Of a DNA stretch of 64,000 nt, positions 34,941 to 49,100 are shown one piece after another. The stretch lies in the NCBI RefSeq assembly GCF_008831285.2, contig NC_045141.1, positions 25,462,315 to 25,526,314 of the forward strand. The letters are read 5' to 3'. Position 1 is the first letter of the stretch; every line of letters begins with the position of its first letter. This DNA is from Nymphaea colorata (taxonomy: Eukaryota; Streptophyta; Magnoliopsida; Nymphaeales; Nymphaeaceae). The position numbers and the translations under genes were made by a program. Under the pieces are notes generated by a model, which was not told the DNA's origin, made no database searches, and saw only the letters and a list, made by a program, of their open reading frames with translations.

Positions 34941-37199
34941 GTTGAGTTTTTATGTGATGCATTGAGGGAGTACGTGCATGCAAAAGGCTGTGTGGATGGG
35001 AAGCCATGCTTCTTCCTTCGCCTTCTTCTTCTTATCCAGTCATACCTCAGTTCACCTGACTCCGAATTTGTCTCCATTTTACGCCTGTCAATGTCTCACT
35101 CATTTTATATAGCTGGTCTCGGCTAAGCTTGTATATGGCACAAGCTCCCATATGCTATAGAGCTTTCTAGCTTCGGCCAATGGTTGGTAACTAGCTGGTC
35201 ACTAGTTCGAATACTAGCACGCACCGCACCAGTGTGATGAAAGAGTTAGGAAAGCTAAGAAGACAATGCTGAGGTGCATCTTCACTCGCATATTTCCAAT
35301 AAACATGAAAACTTTTACATGTGCATGTGTGCGCATGCATACCTACACACACATGCACGTGCAAAAGCAAGTCGATCCAAGCCTATCCAGCCACGTCTTG
35401 TTCCTCTCATTTCTTAATCTTTAGCTGGCAGCAGGTGGATGCTTCCTCCCAAATCATTTGTGGGATCTACAACTCACTTCTATTCAGAAATCTATTCAAA
35501 GAGCAAAAGGAAAAGCAAATCACGAAAGGGCGCTCCAAAAGTTAGATTCACAACAACACAGAAATTATTTCTATCCTTGGCCTACAGGACAGACCATTTC
35601 CCATGGTTTTAGTACTAAACAGTGGGCGTCATATATATATATATATATATATGGTAGCGGAGCTAGAAAAAATTGTTGGAGGAGCACTTGTTTAACAATA
35701 CTCAAATATGGTAAGGCACTTATATATATATATATAAGGATAAATACTTAAGATTTTCATTTTAAAATAAAGAACTTTTGAGACTAATCTGGACAACTGC
35801 TCACACTAGTCACAACATTGCTATGCCACTGTACAGATATATATTTGAGTGAATGATAAATCTAGCTATTCAAAATCATGCAGTCATCTAATCAAGGTCA
35901 TCTATCTAAAACAAAAAAAACTAATGTCAGATGAAGAAAATAAGTATCACTTTTTCTCATTATATATATATATATATATATATATTCTTCTCAGTCAATA
36001 CTCCTTCCCCTTGGGGCCAAGAGGAAAGCAACTTGTCGAGGCTTAGGTGCATGGACACTAGCTTGCGATGAAGGGTGGTGCCCTCTTGCTTTTGGATTTT
36101 GTGTGTTCCACTTGAGATAAAAGATGAGAGCCCTTTTGACTGTACCAAAATTGTCAAGAGTCATGGCTTTCCGATCCCTCCTTTTCCCGTTTTTGAATAA
36201 AAAGGAAACGAAGAAGCAAAGGGCCAAAGCTAGTCATCTTCATCACGAAAAGGATGTATCCTGGGATCCATCAATGATCAATCTACCGCACATGCATCCT
36301 CAAACACCAGAAATTGACAATATGCACTCCAATGTGTGTGTGTGCGTGTGTGTGTGCACGCACGCTCAAATGGCACATGTGCGAACTTGTATGTTTTTGT
36401 GTGTGTTTATTTGAAAAGTTGTGGTTGGGAATCTTAATCTCATCATATACATGTTTTCAATATAGTTTTAGTTCAATAATAGCATTGATATATAATTGTC
36501 CAAACATGATAAACTCTAGTTATTAAGTTTGGCGTTTTTAGAAGACTGATTTGTCATGGGAAAAGATGACGAGATTAGAGAAGTGAAGGATAACAACTCT
36601 TTTATTTCGTGTCTTTTCTTTGGAATGACGTGCATAGGTCACGCTAAATGTCACATACCTACTGGTATGTCGATATGATAAGAAAAGCGTGGCCTCCTTA
36701 AAATGTACAGCCTAAAATGGGCTTGGAAGAAATATCCGGCAACATATGAATACAATATTAACATCATTTTTCCGTTTCCTAAGTTTGGAAATAATTTAAA
36801 ATGGCCTTATAAATGCCAATTGCATATAGGCCAATCAAAACACTGTACATATTTTTTGTTGTATTGTATAATTATATATATATGTGTGTGTGGTATAATT
36901 TGATACCGACAATTCAATGTTAGGACAACACGAACAAGGGAGAAAATTAAAGAAGGGGAATATATAGGCCCACATGGGTTCTCTCGCAAGATCAAATCAA
37001 ATGCAAAAATATTCGCTGCCAAAGGACAATGCAATTTCACAATCCAACTTCCACAAACGGTTCTATTATTGAGCCGAATGATAATGCTATTTCGCAAATC
37101 CTTATTCTCAAAGGTGTATTTTTGTATTTCAGGCAATGTTAAAACACATCTTACGAATGTGGCGCTTCTCCTGACCGGGTGTTCTGCTCCCCGGCAACA
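28967..37199. other. Long gene-poor A/T-rich interval
   Basis: No coding region could be supported. Scattered tracts: (GA)n ~30,342-30,364, (AAG)n(AT)n ~31,376-31,422, (AAT)n ~33,334-33,351, (AT)n ~34,790-34,808, ~34,907-34,936, ~35,633-35,652, ~35,721-35,736 and ~35,961-35,985, (GT)n ~36,331-36,357. A short hairpin-ended segment at ~32,870-32,945 has 'aaaggggttt' and inverted 'aaacccctttgaaa' ends. A 'gtagcggagctag' fragment at ~35,653 belongs to the dispersed family also seen near 46,060. Confidence 0.4.
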
Positions 37200-37620
37200 A
37201 AATTCTCGTTCCCGTTTGGCTGACAACGTCGGGGCATTAATTTCGGAAGTCGGGATCTGGGGAGGAGGAGGTGGGCGGACACGTGGAGGCTTCCACCCTT
37301 CGGGGCCTCGAGCTGTGGTGCTGACATGGCATGCCAGTGGCTTGAGGCGTGGTCAGGTGGTGGGACCCCACGTGGCTCCAAAACCTACTTCCCTTCCCTG
37401 TGGGCCCCACACACTGCCTCTTTCGCTGTCAGGCACGGCGGGCCCCCCCCACGGCCCCTGCTCTGCCTGGCAGTCCACGTGCCAACGTCGTCTTTGTCCT
37501 AGTCAGCTGCTGGCGTGGCAGTTTTATAATCAACATTTTTTTTTTTTCTTTCCTTCCTTCTTGCTCTTTTTCTTTTCTTCTGATCGAAGCTGCATATGGT
37601 TCCCGAACCATCGAAGATCC
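37200..37620 (+). promoter_or_regulatory. GC-rich island with three CACGTG G-boxes and a TATA-like box
   Basis: ACACGTGG at 37,279-37,286, CCACGTGG at 37,368-37,375 and CCACGTGC at 37,475-37,482 are G-box/ABRE-type sites bound by bZIP, bHLH or BZR factors in plants. A TTTTATAAT box lies at 37,522-37,530, followed by a pyrimidine-rich leader-like stretch. The island is far GC-richer than its surroundings. A 224-codon open frame spans it, but its composition looks non-coding. No gene downstream within 3 kb is recognisable, so this is an orphan promoter candidate or a gene remnant. Confidence 0.35.
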
Positions 37621-40472
37621 AACCCGCTCCAGTTACAGTTAAGCACACACCTTTCAGCAAATAAAAAAAGGTGCCTGGATAATGTGGCAAATTTTGATAA
37701 AAGCGTCCATGGGGTCTATTTTCTGAAGCACGCCAAACATTGATTAAGTTTTCCTTTTCCTTCTTTCAGAATATATTTACAAAAAACAAATAGTATCTAA
37801 TTTCGATCCACCGTCTATCACCTTTAGCCATGAAACCCATCATTAAATAGTTAAATTCTTTTGAGTGGCGAATATTTAATTGTTTGTTTCCACGTATCCA
37901 ACATCATATTTGGAGAATGCGGACAACCCCAAGCATTATGCAACTACATTATTAAACTAAAAGGTTACAATGAAAGCGAATAATTTGGCTGCAAAATCTC
38001 ATCTGAATCCAAGTCTTAAGTTTTTTCCTTCAATCATCAAAAGAGGACATATTCCAAGTACTTTTAGAATGGTCCACTCGATACTTATATGTCAGAATCT
38101 AAATTACCACTTACCAGGAAACTCACCTCAAATTTAACAACTTTTATTCGCCCTTTTGCTTTCGCCACTTTCTCAGTTTTTTGAGGCATGGAGAAAACCT
38201 GCTTTTAGAAAAAAACTAAGTTTTTTTTTAGGCAAGCATATGAACATTTCATCCTACCACTTATCCCTTCAAGGACAATCGAAGCTACCACTCCAAACCC
38301 AAACCCTCATTTGTTGCACATTAATATTTTCTTTTGCAGCACAGAAAGTTGATGTTTTGGAGATTCAAAACAAAAACTGACAGTTTACCAAAGTAAATAT
38401 TATGAATAAAACAAGATTCTCGCGTCCTATAAAATTTTTTAAATATTATGAATAAAACAAGATTCTGGCGTCCTATAAAAATTTTGAAACTTTGAAAAAC
38501 GTTTGATCAATATTTGGATATTGGCACGACTTGGTCCTTTCTTCATAAAGATATGGGCACCAAGAAAACATGCATCACGGTCAAAAGGATGCATAAAAAG
38601 AAAGTATCTTTTCGAATGGACGAGACTGTCAATAATCTGAACGGAACATTTCTGTCTCCATTCCAGATCGAACGGAGACCCGGAAACAATTTAAATTGAA
38701 CAGAAGAAGAAAGGTTCAAACTTAATCCAATAACAACACTGTTTGATCTTTGGACAATTTTTTGTTTCTAATTGGTATAAGATATTTTCATGAAGAATTA
38801 ACAATCAACTCCCCTGGGACATGAAGTTAGAGTCTGGATGTTTCTTTTAGCCAGAGCAAAGGCAGGAAGCAGATCGAGACCATTATAGAAGCACCAACTA
38901 CTAAGATGCAATCTTAAACCAGCAGATCATGTTAACAGTAAAGTTCATAGTCATCTTTGACAAAAAAAGGAATGAAATGGACTGTTGGTGAGGAATACCA
39001 TGAACAACACATGGACTGTTCGTAAGGAATACTATGAACAAGACATGATATTGATCTAAATATCTAACTTCTTTGTATATCAAATCCATCACTGCCTACT
39101 TGACCTTCACCAAACTACCAAATCCTGCCTGAACAACAGAAAAAAGATATGGAACTAACATCAAGTTTCATATTAGATTTTTTTTTTTTTTTGAACTTGG
39201 CACCCTAGCCACCCGTTTAAAGCCTGGGGTGAACCAGCTCATGGAACTGGAAATATCTTTCTGAATCTCAAGATTCAACTGCTATATTTGAGGTCCATTC
39301 GTGCACGAGGCCACAACCCAGCTGGTTATGGTGAGCAACAAATCCGCATTTCTTTGGAGACATCCGATAAAATTGGAACGATACAGAGCAACGAGACCGC
39401 TGATCTAGTGATCGAAGTTCAGGAAGATGTAGAACCGGACTGATTGGGAGCCAACCATGCCCTTCTAGTGCTTGGAACTATGGGGAGAGACCAGCAAAGG
39501 TGAGATCCTGATCGACTAAGGTGACCAACAAAGGGCCCAGTCAGGTCAAAAGAGGCCTGGTTTGAGTCTACTTGCATGTGTCTAGCTAGCCTGCTGCATG
39601 CTCAAGTGGGAAAAGAAGAAATTGAGCAGGAAACAAATAGAAGAGGATAAACATAAAAGCTCACATTGACCTGACACAAACTTCGCCAACAGCAACATGT
39701 CAGTTCTCAACCCCACAGAAAATGTGACCTACAAGAGAAGCCCAACCATAAACTCAACATCAAACAAAAATACACACACTCAGCATTGAAGCCAAAGCCC
39801 TTCAATGTCTTCCTTTCGTAGAGTTTTTTGCTAGGTCCTCTGCAACGGGACCATCATGTTCATGTACATACATTAACGAAGTTACGCGTTCAACTCTCTT
39901 GATCTTGATGTCCTGGAACCAACCATGGACGAGAAACTGGAAAGTAAGTTTTTGATGCGTGCAGCTGTACTGGTTCACTTTCATGAAAGTGCCATGAGTG
40001 AACAGGAAAGATTCAAGATCGATTTATTTCATTGATTAACAGAGTTCTTACAAAATTCTTACAGAAATAAAAGCATGGCATTTCCTTTCTCAGCAGTTCC
40101 TGATCATAGATCTAACAACATATGATGTGAAAACTCCGCAGTCATGTGCCACTTACCTCATTAGTGTACAAAACTTTTTGTAGTAAATTATAGAAATTAA
40201 ACCATCTAACCAATTAGGTAATCTGCAAAAAGCCACCCAATGTGGTGCTAAAATCGACTATTTAGATAAACTAGGTGATTAAAGTGCTTTCCTACCACAT
40301 TAACTGTGCTGGTCAAAGAGAAGGAAATTAAACTTTTCTACTTGTTTAGCTTGAAGGACCAGATGGGTGGTCGAAAGTAATATTTAAAATGCTACGGGCT
40401 TCATGTAAATATCAAATAAGGGAGCCTATTTCCTATTAATTACTCAACGTCTACGGTACACCACCTGTTGGA
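37621..40472. other. Intergenic sequence with two small tandem duplications
   Basis: A ~50-bp unit ('tattatgaataaaacaagat') is repeated twice at ~38,399-38,490. A 34-bp unit is repeated twice at 38,977-39,044. No gene recognised. Confidence 0.5.
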
Positions 40473-41098
40473 AATATATGTATATATATATATATATATG
40501 GTCATCATTATAAACCGAATAAAAAAGTGTCAACAACAATGGGAGATAAAAAATTGAGCAATAGGAAAACAAACAAATATTCGGAAAAAAGAAATAGCAG
40601 TTAAGAAGCTCCAAGTAGGGAATAGCAGTTAAGAAGCTGCTGCAAGTAGGGTGTGGGGAGAGATTTTTTTAGAGGGACAGGAGGAAGAAGTCCTTTAACC
40701 TCATCAACGTGCACACTCCACAAGGACCAACTCCTCCTCCTCGTTTCTATGCCTCCCCACGGGCTCCTTTATTTAAACTCCTTCCTCCCCCTCTCTCTCG
40801 TCACTCAGAAGCACCCAACATCTCCTCCTCTTGCTCTTCTCCTTCTTCCCACTCAGTGCTCTCTGTGAGTCTACTTCCCTCTCCTGCTACAATTCAGACA
40901 AATCAAAGCCAGGAATCCTAAGTACTTCAAACTCTACCTGATAACCATTTCGTTTCCCCTCTAAAACTCGACTCCCCATCTTTTTTTTCTTTCTCTAATA
41001 ACTCTACAACACCATACAGCCAACTCTCTCTCTCTCTCTCCCTCGCGGCCTAAAGAAGGAAAGAGAACATACAAGGACAGGAACTGAAGGGGAGAGAA
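40473..41098 (+). promoter_or_regulatory. Promoter and 5' UTR of the YUCCA gene
   Basis: An (AT)n tract at ~40,474-40,499 is followed by a tandem pair of 28- and 31-bp repeats (40,593-40,620 and 40,621-40,651, unit 'aatagcagttaagaagct'). A TTTATTTAAA box at 40,768-40,777 is the best TATA candidate, ~320 bp before the start codon. The leader is rich in CT, with a (CT)n run at 41,027-41,041. Confidence 0.4.
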
Positions 41099-42579
41099 AT
41101 GGCGAGCCTGGTGCCGGACAACGTGCCGCTGTTCGCAGGGAGGTCTGTGTGGGTGAACGGGCCGGTGATCGTGGGGGCGGGGCCGTCGGGGTTGGCGACG
41201 GGGGCGTGCCTGAGGCAACAGGGCGTGCCCTTCGTCATCCTGGAGAAGGCCGACTGCATCGCCTCGCTGTGGCAGCGCCGCACTTACGACCGACTGAAAC
41301 TGCACCTGCCCAAGCGCTTCTGCCAGCTCCCGCGCATGCCCTTCCCCGACCACTACCCGCAGTACCCATCCAAGAAGCAATTCGTCGATTACTTGGAGCG
41401 CTACGCCGATCACTTCCACCTCGAACCCACCTTCAGCACCTGCGTTGTCTCCGCCATCCATGACGACACCTGCGGATTCTGGCGCGTGAGGACCTCCCGC
41501 GTCCAGGATGGTAGCGCTGCCGACGCCGGTTCTGAGATGGAGTACATCTGCCGGTGGTTGGTGGTGGCGACGGGGGAGAATGCGGAGAAGGTGGTGCCGG
41601 AGATCGAGGGGATGGAGGAGCAGTTCGCCGGGAAGGTGATCCACGCGAGCGAGTACAAGTGTGGGGAGGAGTACAGAGGCAAGAAAGTGCTCGTTGTCGG
41701 CTGCGGCAACTCCGGCATGGAAGTTAGTTTGGATTTGAGTGATTTTAAGGCAGAGCCCGCCATGGTGGTTAGGGACTCGGTGAGTTTCGGAGTTTTCCGC
41801 CCTTTCGTTTCCCTTCTTTTTCAATTTCTATTTTGTCCCCTTCTTCTCTTTTTAATATATAATAAAATGTCCTATTCACCCTTTGAGGTATCTTCCTCTC
41901 CTCTCAAGACCATCTTTTTTGTTGTTTTAAGGTGATTTTTGTTGCTTTTCTTTCTGAAACTCTTCAGATTCGAAGGAGTAAAACTGGAAAGCTGCTTTGT
42001 TTTGGAGGTTTTCTGTAATTTTTTTGGGGGTTCAGTGGTGTTGACTTCTGTTTTTTCTTTTTAACCGAGGAGAGTTCTCTTTGCTGGTCAGAAAGTAAAA
42101 AGCTCTTTAGTTTTTCTCTTGAAGAAAGTATTGTATAGATGGATCTCCACGTTCCAATTGGCAAAACCTCTAACTTAGCTTTCCATTTCTTCTACATGCA
42201 GGTTCATGTTCTACCGAGGGAAATATTTGGGAAATCCACATATGAAGTAGCAGCGACCTTGCTCAAATGGCTGCCCCTCTGGATGGTGGACAAGCTGCTG
42301 CTCATCTGTGCAAGATTGGAGCTTGGAAACATACAGAAGTTTGGATTGAAGCGCCCGGCAATGGGTCCCCTGCAACTCAAGAACACCTTCGGCAGAACCC
42401 CTGTCCTGGACATTGGTGCTCTCAAGAAGATCAGATCTGGTGATATCAAGGTTGTCCCAGGGATAAAGAAATTCCTGTCTGGCAAGGTTGAGCTTATTAA
42501 TGGCGAAATCCTTGACATCGATGCAGTCATACTGGCAACAGGATACAAGAGCAACGTTCCCTCCTGGCTCAAGGTTAGG

Positions 42580-42610
<31 letters not shown>

Positions 42611-43181
42611 GGTATAGGATCAATAAACTTGATCATTTTGCTCGCCAAAGAAAAGGATTGGTAACATTAGCCTTCTTTTTCTTTCTTGGGTCCTTGGTGT
42701 CAATCATCAAGAAGTGTACCTGTTTTTCTCCTACCATTTGTCCTTTTGAGCAATTGAGAGCACATGGAGACAAATGGAATGTGATTGATGTCATATCTTT
42801 TCTGAAGAATAGGGATTGATCATGAAACTGACAATCTTTACCTGGGAAGTAGCAGTTGGGTTTTCCTCCCACACCTTATAATAGAACAGTTTGAAGAATT
42901 TAAGTCATTGAAATGGACCTGACAGTTTGTGGTATTCCCTGTTTTGTTATTTTCAGGAATGTGATTTCTTTGCTAGAGATGGGTTCCCAAGGCAACCATT
43001 TCCAAATGGCTGGAAGGGGAAATCTGGGCTGTATGCTGTTGGGTTCACAAGGAGAGGTCTCTCTGGTGTTTCAATGGATGCAATGAAGATAGCAGAAGAC
43101 ATTGGCAAGATCTGGAAAGAGGAAACAAAGCAGGCAAAGCAATTTGTTGCCTCCAGTAGAAGACGCATATCTCAGATGTGA
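41099..43181 (+). CDS. YUC8-like: YUCCA flavin-containing monooxygenase (YUC3/5/7/8/9 clade-like), auxin biosynthesis
   Basis: Exons 41,099-41,779, 42,202-42,573 and 42,957-43,181, with GT-AG introns and all junctions in phase 0, give 425 residues, the usual YUCCA length. The family converts indole-3-pyruvate to indole-3-acetic acid with FAD, NADPH and O2, the rate-limiting step of the main auxin route. FAD site GAGPSG (residues 26-31), FMO signature [11 protein letters not shown] (176-186), NADPH site GCGNSG (201-206) and ATGY (339-342) are all present. [17 protein letters not shown] and [11 protein letters not shown] fit the YUC8-type clade. The start ATG sits in AGAGAAATGG, in line with family N-termini. 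Exon 1 is much more GC-rich than exons 2 and 3. Complete, no visible lesion. The exact orthologue among the clade is not decided. Confidence 0.95.
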
Positions 43182-46100
43182 AATTTCACGATGTAAGATG
43201 TAGTCGGGAAACCGAATGTACACTAAGTATAGAAATACCAATCAAATAAGAAATTAATAATTGGAGAGAAAAGACAACAGGCAACTGTCATTGATGCACC
43301 TAGTTTTGACAGATGCCTGTGTTTTGTGTAAAAGGTAAGGGAGATGTACAGATCTAGCACAGAGAAGAGGAAGGGGTATTTTGTTCTTTTTCTTGGGATT
43401 TCCAAGGGTTTCCTGTTTCTGCAAATTTTGTATCATCCTTCAATGTTCAATCAATGAAACTAGCAGATTCTCTAATGATTGATTTGTTTTCCCTGTTTTT
43501 CTGCTTGACCATCTTCCAAATTATGCTTGTTATCATATATAAATGTGTCGAAGATTCCTCCTTGCTTGGGGAGCTTGTGATGTTTTGACCGTTCAGCAGA
43601 TTTATTGCATTTTCCTCACTAATGATTTAAACAGGATTGTAAACTACAGGTATCTCTTGTGTTGTCATCACAGTCAACCCAGATCTTAATTCCCAAACGA
43701 AAAATATGGTGCACTGCTCCAAGTAATGGATTTACCTACAAAATGGAGGTGAACAGAAAGTTACCAATCATGCCTACCCGCTTGGTCTGGTTTTTAACCA
43801 ACCGTAGTTTGCATTTAATCGCTTTCTCTTTCAATCCTTTAAAATTCATAATCATCCTCTTTGTTCTTTATGTCATTTTCTTTCTTTTCCGACCTTTTCT
43901 TCTACACAGTAGAACTCAATCTTTCTCTAAATTTCTCAATACACTTTCGGCCGTTCAAGACTCATGGCCCATTTGACGTGAACCCTTGTCAATTGATCTG
44001 CAGAGTGAAAGAAGACGATCTCTCTCTCTCTCTCTCTCGCTTGTTATTTGCGATCATTTCATTAATTATTTTAATTAGTCCAAGTTACTGCCTCTAATCT
44101 TATGCTAAATAGGCTTTCAAATGCATTATTCATGACTAAAGCAGTAGTCAATGAAGACACGATAAGATGTTTGATCTGAAACCAAATATACTATTCCTGG
44201 ATTCAAATCTTTTAAAGTGAGATCTGAATGTTTCCCTGGGCCAGACCAGTATTTGTGGGTGTATATGGATCGGCGCTTAAGTCGGATCCAACTCCAATTA
44301 GATTGCAGTTTCAATTCAACGTGAAGGGTACTGTTTCTGTTCTTTGCCACTAATGCGAAATACAACAGCAACAGGCACTGAGTGTTGAGATTTAAATTCA
44401 CGTACCATTCATACTTTGGATGCAGCTTCTAGGGTATGTGGTTGCGTCAAAATGGAACTGATGCTCCACGCGTCTGTGTTTGCATCGAACATGGAGCGCC
44501 CATTTAGCGGGGCTTTACCAAAATGGCGGACCAAATCCAATGTGTTTGGAATGCGCACAATGTGGTGTCCCATCTATTTCTTGTCTGCTGTTTGCATTCC
44601 TCTGTCCCACCTTATCGTGGAATGCAGCATTCCATGGAACTAGGCATTTTTGCAACATCCAGTGTTTGGTAAAACATCTTATTCATTCAGTCGCAGAGCT
44701 AAAAATTCCTCATCGAAAGTAAGGCAGGTACTATGTGAAAGCCGAGGGCCACCCCTGCTTTTCCCATCCTTATGGTCTAGGGCTACTTCAGGACCTAGGT
44801 TTTTCTACATTACATCTTTCAAATTGAGTGTCGTGCATGCCACCATTTGCTTGCAATTTAAAGGACTAGCACCACAAAAAGCAAACATTGCGAATGTGTC
44901 GTCTGCCTATCTCTCGGGCCAAGGCAGAAAGGCATCAATCATGTAAATAAGCAAATGGCTAAACAAGTGAGTATTAAGCACTACAAGGCACGACTAGGAT
45001 TTGATGCAAGGTCATTAACTTGACACCTTTTATAGATTGATAAGCTCTCTAATTCATCATAGAACATATGTAGTTGCTCGTTTCCCATGTTCGCTTTTTC
45101 CTTTCACTCGGCCGACGTGAATGTTATTGCTTACGATTCACACATTGCTTCTCATGTTTGACTTCAGTAAAACTGTGTTAGTCTAAAAAGATGAGCGAGA
45201 GGATTACGACCCATCAGTGCCGCAGCCCCTCCCCTGTACCAGTTCTTAGCATGCAGACATTACACCTTAATCTTAGTGCCGTGGTCCAACCCAGATGTCA
45301 CAAAAAGCATACAACTTTACCAGAATCAAATGGGCGACACATCATTTCTGTGTCACTAGCCGACCAGTTATACTATGCCTCTCGGAGCAAAACTGTGTTC
45401 ATCTTAGCTTTGAACACAATAAACAACAATATAAATGCAGATTTTCTAACATTGGTCATTCATATGAGCGTACAAAATAGAAATCAATGGCATTAGAGAT
45501 GCACATGGATCTGATCCTAGATGCAGGTTTTACATGTGCTTGGATATTTCGGGTCCGACCTTTCATGTATATGTTTTGGATTTCTGAATCCCATCCATTT
45601 GTGTCAATTTCCCACATGCAGCTCTCAAGTTTCTTAGTGTACCAACGTGGTGAAATTGCTGCATTGGCTGCTGGAAATGGCAGTTCCAATTAATGAGAAT
45701 TTGCATTGGGCGTGTAGGGTTAATAAATGGGTCTCTTTTTTCTTGATGTTATATCATATGTTCATGTGCCTCTTGTGAAGATCCAGAACTTTTCAATGTG
45801 GGGAAAAAGCATTCTCTTAAAGCAGATGTGGTCTAAAAGGAAAAGAAGAACACTACTTTGAACAAAGTGCCGTTTGTTTTTTGGTAAGTAGATCTTTTCC
45901 TCAACAAAGATACTACTGGACTCAAATCTGGACCCAGAACCAGTAACAGAACTATGTGTGGGCTGCTGCCCACACTGACCCACAATAATTCACATTACTT
46001 ATATATTAGTACATCCACATAGTTTTGTTATAGATTGGTACCCTTTAAATCTAAAATTTCTTTTCATAAATTTTTAGCTCCGCCACCGCTCAGAAACAGA

Positions 46101-49100
46101 TGGTAGCCACTCATCTTTTAAGAGATTGCCAATCCGTCGCTCCATCTAGCTGTGACCATGGTCCATGTACAACAATTTGCATCAACGCAGGTCATGTCGG
46201 CATTGCGTGTTTGTTTGTTTGCACTTTTGGCGCATGAAGAAGGATATCAGCTTCCATTTGCATGTGCGCGTGTGCATGCATGTGGGTCTTTGCCGTCATT
46301 TGGACTCTCATGTGCATTTGCAGGAGAAAGAAGGATGCTGATGACATGTGGGGTCTGTGGGCTGTAGGCCATTGCTCGGATAAAAGTACTCCGGTTGCTT
46401 AGACTTTTTGAGTCCGAGTAAGGTAAGTACTTTACCTTCTCATTAGCAACACAGCATCAGCTAGTGAGACCTACAAGTTGAACTGTGTTTTCATAGAAAG
46501 GAGGGGAATAAAGTAAGGAACCCAAGCAACAGATTCCCTCTTCTGGCCCCTTAAAGGAGCATATGAATAGTTGTTCGGGTTGGTCGCATGCTAGCGGTTT
46601 GCCAGTTCGATTGTCATGGTTGCTATTCCTCTCATGCCTATAGTTGTAAGGCCGCGGACTCTAATTATATACATGCACACTTCCTTTTGACTGTCATTTC
46701 ATATGCGTTGTGTAAAAACTTACACTAGGAACTTCATGATAATGATCATATCTTCGTACTTTTCAGCGTCGTATTCTTATTGAATGTGGCTCTGCGTTTC
46801 ACGGAGAGAGAGCGCGCCATTTATTTATTAGGTTGGGAATGTTTTAATTCATCATAATCTATAACTAACATGAAATTACTGATTTAGTACGACGACTACC
46901 ATTCGTTGCCTTTCAAGGTACTGGTGGAATGAGAAATGAGGCCCTGCTTATGATGATATTAGAAATGGCTGATGTTGATACGAAGCTTCATTATGGGAAC
47001 TAGCTTGCTGATTGTCTGTTATTCATATAATGCCAACATAGAGAGAGCCATTTTCCCTTTGTTGTTCATGGTGGCTGTGAGTCACCATGATTTTGGCTTT
47101 TGAAGATGCAAGTACAATAGTAATGGCGCATCGCTATCCTGCGTGTGTGGCTAGCAAGAGGACACGATTGCTCGCAGCTGTTGGGACACTCTTTTCAATT
47201 TCTGTCATGGGCATCCATCTCTTGGTGATCTACCTAGAATAGGAGGATGGAGATACACATCCAGAGTCTGATCAATACAGTTGTCAGACTGGGAACTGAA
47301 AGTGATGATGGAGGATGGGAGATCAGAAATTAAGTGATCTCGTGTGAATTCTTACAAGATACAATTGAAACAGATGAGAACTCTGATCGCATTTTCAGGA
47401 CCACAACTTGCAGTTCATAACCAGCACTCCTATGATTGGGAATGAATTTCATGTCCGACAATCAGGACATTACTGGAGGGTTCTGTTCACCGATCCTTTC
47501 AAATGATTGAGATTCTTGTAGTGACTTGGCACCAAGATTGAAGGTTCAGTAAACTGAGCATCACATGCTCGAGACAAAGTTCGAGTCAAGCTGCCCTCCT
47601 TTTCAGTTATATGGAAACAAAAGTTCCCATCTAAAACTAGCGAGATTCTGCTGGGCTGGGATGTCTGGTTTCACATACAAAGGGTCTCAGATAAGATCAA
47701 ATTTGAAGCCATTACATGCTTCTCGTAGATTATGAGCGCAGGAAAGCGAATACATGTGCACCTAAGCAGTTAAGAAAAGGTGAGATTAGGCAGATCCCTG
47801 CCGTTCATTCAAGACAATGGCACTTTACATACAAGAAACAATTAAAGAAATCAAAGAACTAGTACGTAAGGCGACCAATCTGGAGTATTGTCCTTCCCGC
47901 AAAAACCCAAGTTGGCTAAAAGGACAAAGCTCAGCATCCTGTTGGAGAAGTTCCTGAAGTAACCAGCCTTCATAAAGTTTGGTTGAGTGTCCCCGATGAA
48001 ATCGGCAATTCTCCATTACCCATTCAACTTACTTGATATCTCTTGATTTTCCTGATCTAAGTTCTCGAAGTTTCATCATTTATGGCAATGGTCAGCCTGG
48101 CTGAAACAGACAGACTTCCTGATTATACTCGCACCTACAAAGTTTGAAATCCTGCAGTTTGCAGATACAGATACTTGAAGCCATTTATACTTCAATTAGA
48201 TTTTGAGCAGGGAATCTGAAGCATGGTTTTGCTAGCTTCCAACAAGGACTGAAAGTGACAGAATTGGATGTACACTGATTGGCTAAGTCATCAATATCCC
48301 GAGAAGAGGCCAAACAGGAAGGTAAGATTGATACATGGGACTGTGACCAGAAGCTGAAGGTGTTTCCTTCTCATTGGAGGATGGACTCGCGATTTGAAGG
48401 ATGGTAGGGCCCAAAACGAACAACTGGGGATTTGACAACTCCTCAACTAGCACGCATTATATGACTTATATAACATAGCATGTGCCCTTAACTGTTCACC
48501 TCAAAAAAAAAGGAGGAGAAACAGAAAAAAAAAGAGAGAGAGACAGAGACAGAGAGAGAAAGAAAGAGAGAGTTCAAGTGATTAAATTGCAGAAGATGAC
48601 AGGAATTGAAGAAGGAAGATATGGTTGGGACCCTATCCAGCTGCACTAGAATATGTAAATCACAGATGCACATTGATTGGGGAAGGACCTTTTGACAATT
48701 TATCACCCCCCCCAGGTGAGAAACCGTGACTAATCCCATGGTTTATGGGACATTAACACTCTGATCAGAGTGTGAAGACAGAACTTTCTGCTTTTGTGAA
48801 AGCGGATACCTTTCAAGCCAATGCAAAGAGCACTACTCTGTTCAGCATCTGACTCAAGTTGGGTTGATTGCTATGATCACTAAAGTGAATGCATCCTTTT
48901 CAATTTTCTTCTTTTCTGGCAATCGATCTCGGTGACCAGAATGTAACTTTTGGTGCATTAGGACCAGATCGAATTCTGGAGTTTGTCGCTGTTGTACTTT
49001 GTTGAAGGGTGGCACAGTGGTCCAATTCCTGCTGAATTCACAGCTAAGATGGTCCCTTAGACTATAGCAGTTCTATAGGGGCGGCTATCCTGTTACAGTT

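Noticed and set aside
35170-35225. tRNA/SINE-like 'tggttggtaactagctgg ... agttcgaatactagc'
   Set aside because: It resembles pol III A and B boxes, but no cloverleaf or SINE tail could be drawn.
37069-37743. 224-codon open frame on the + strand
   Set aside because: It spans a GC-rich promoter-like island and a poly-T tract; the translation is Pro/Gly/Ser-rich with a Phe run and has no domain.
40961-41824. 287-codon open frame on the minus strand
   Set aside because: It is antisense to the GC-rich first exon of YUC, whose frame carries the real FAD and NADPH motifs.
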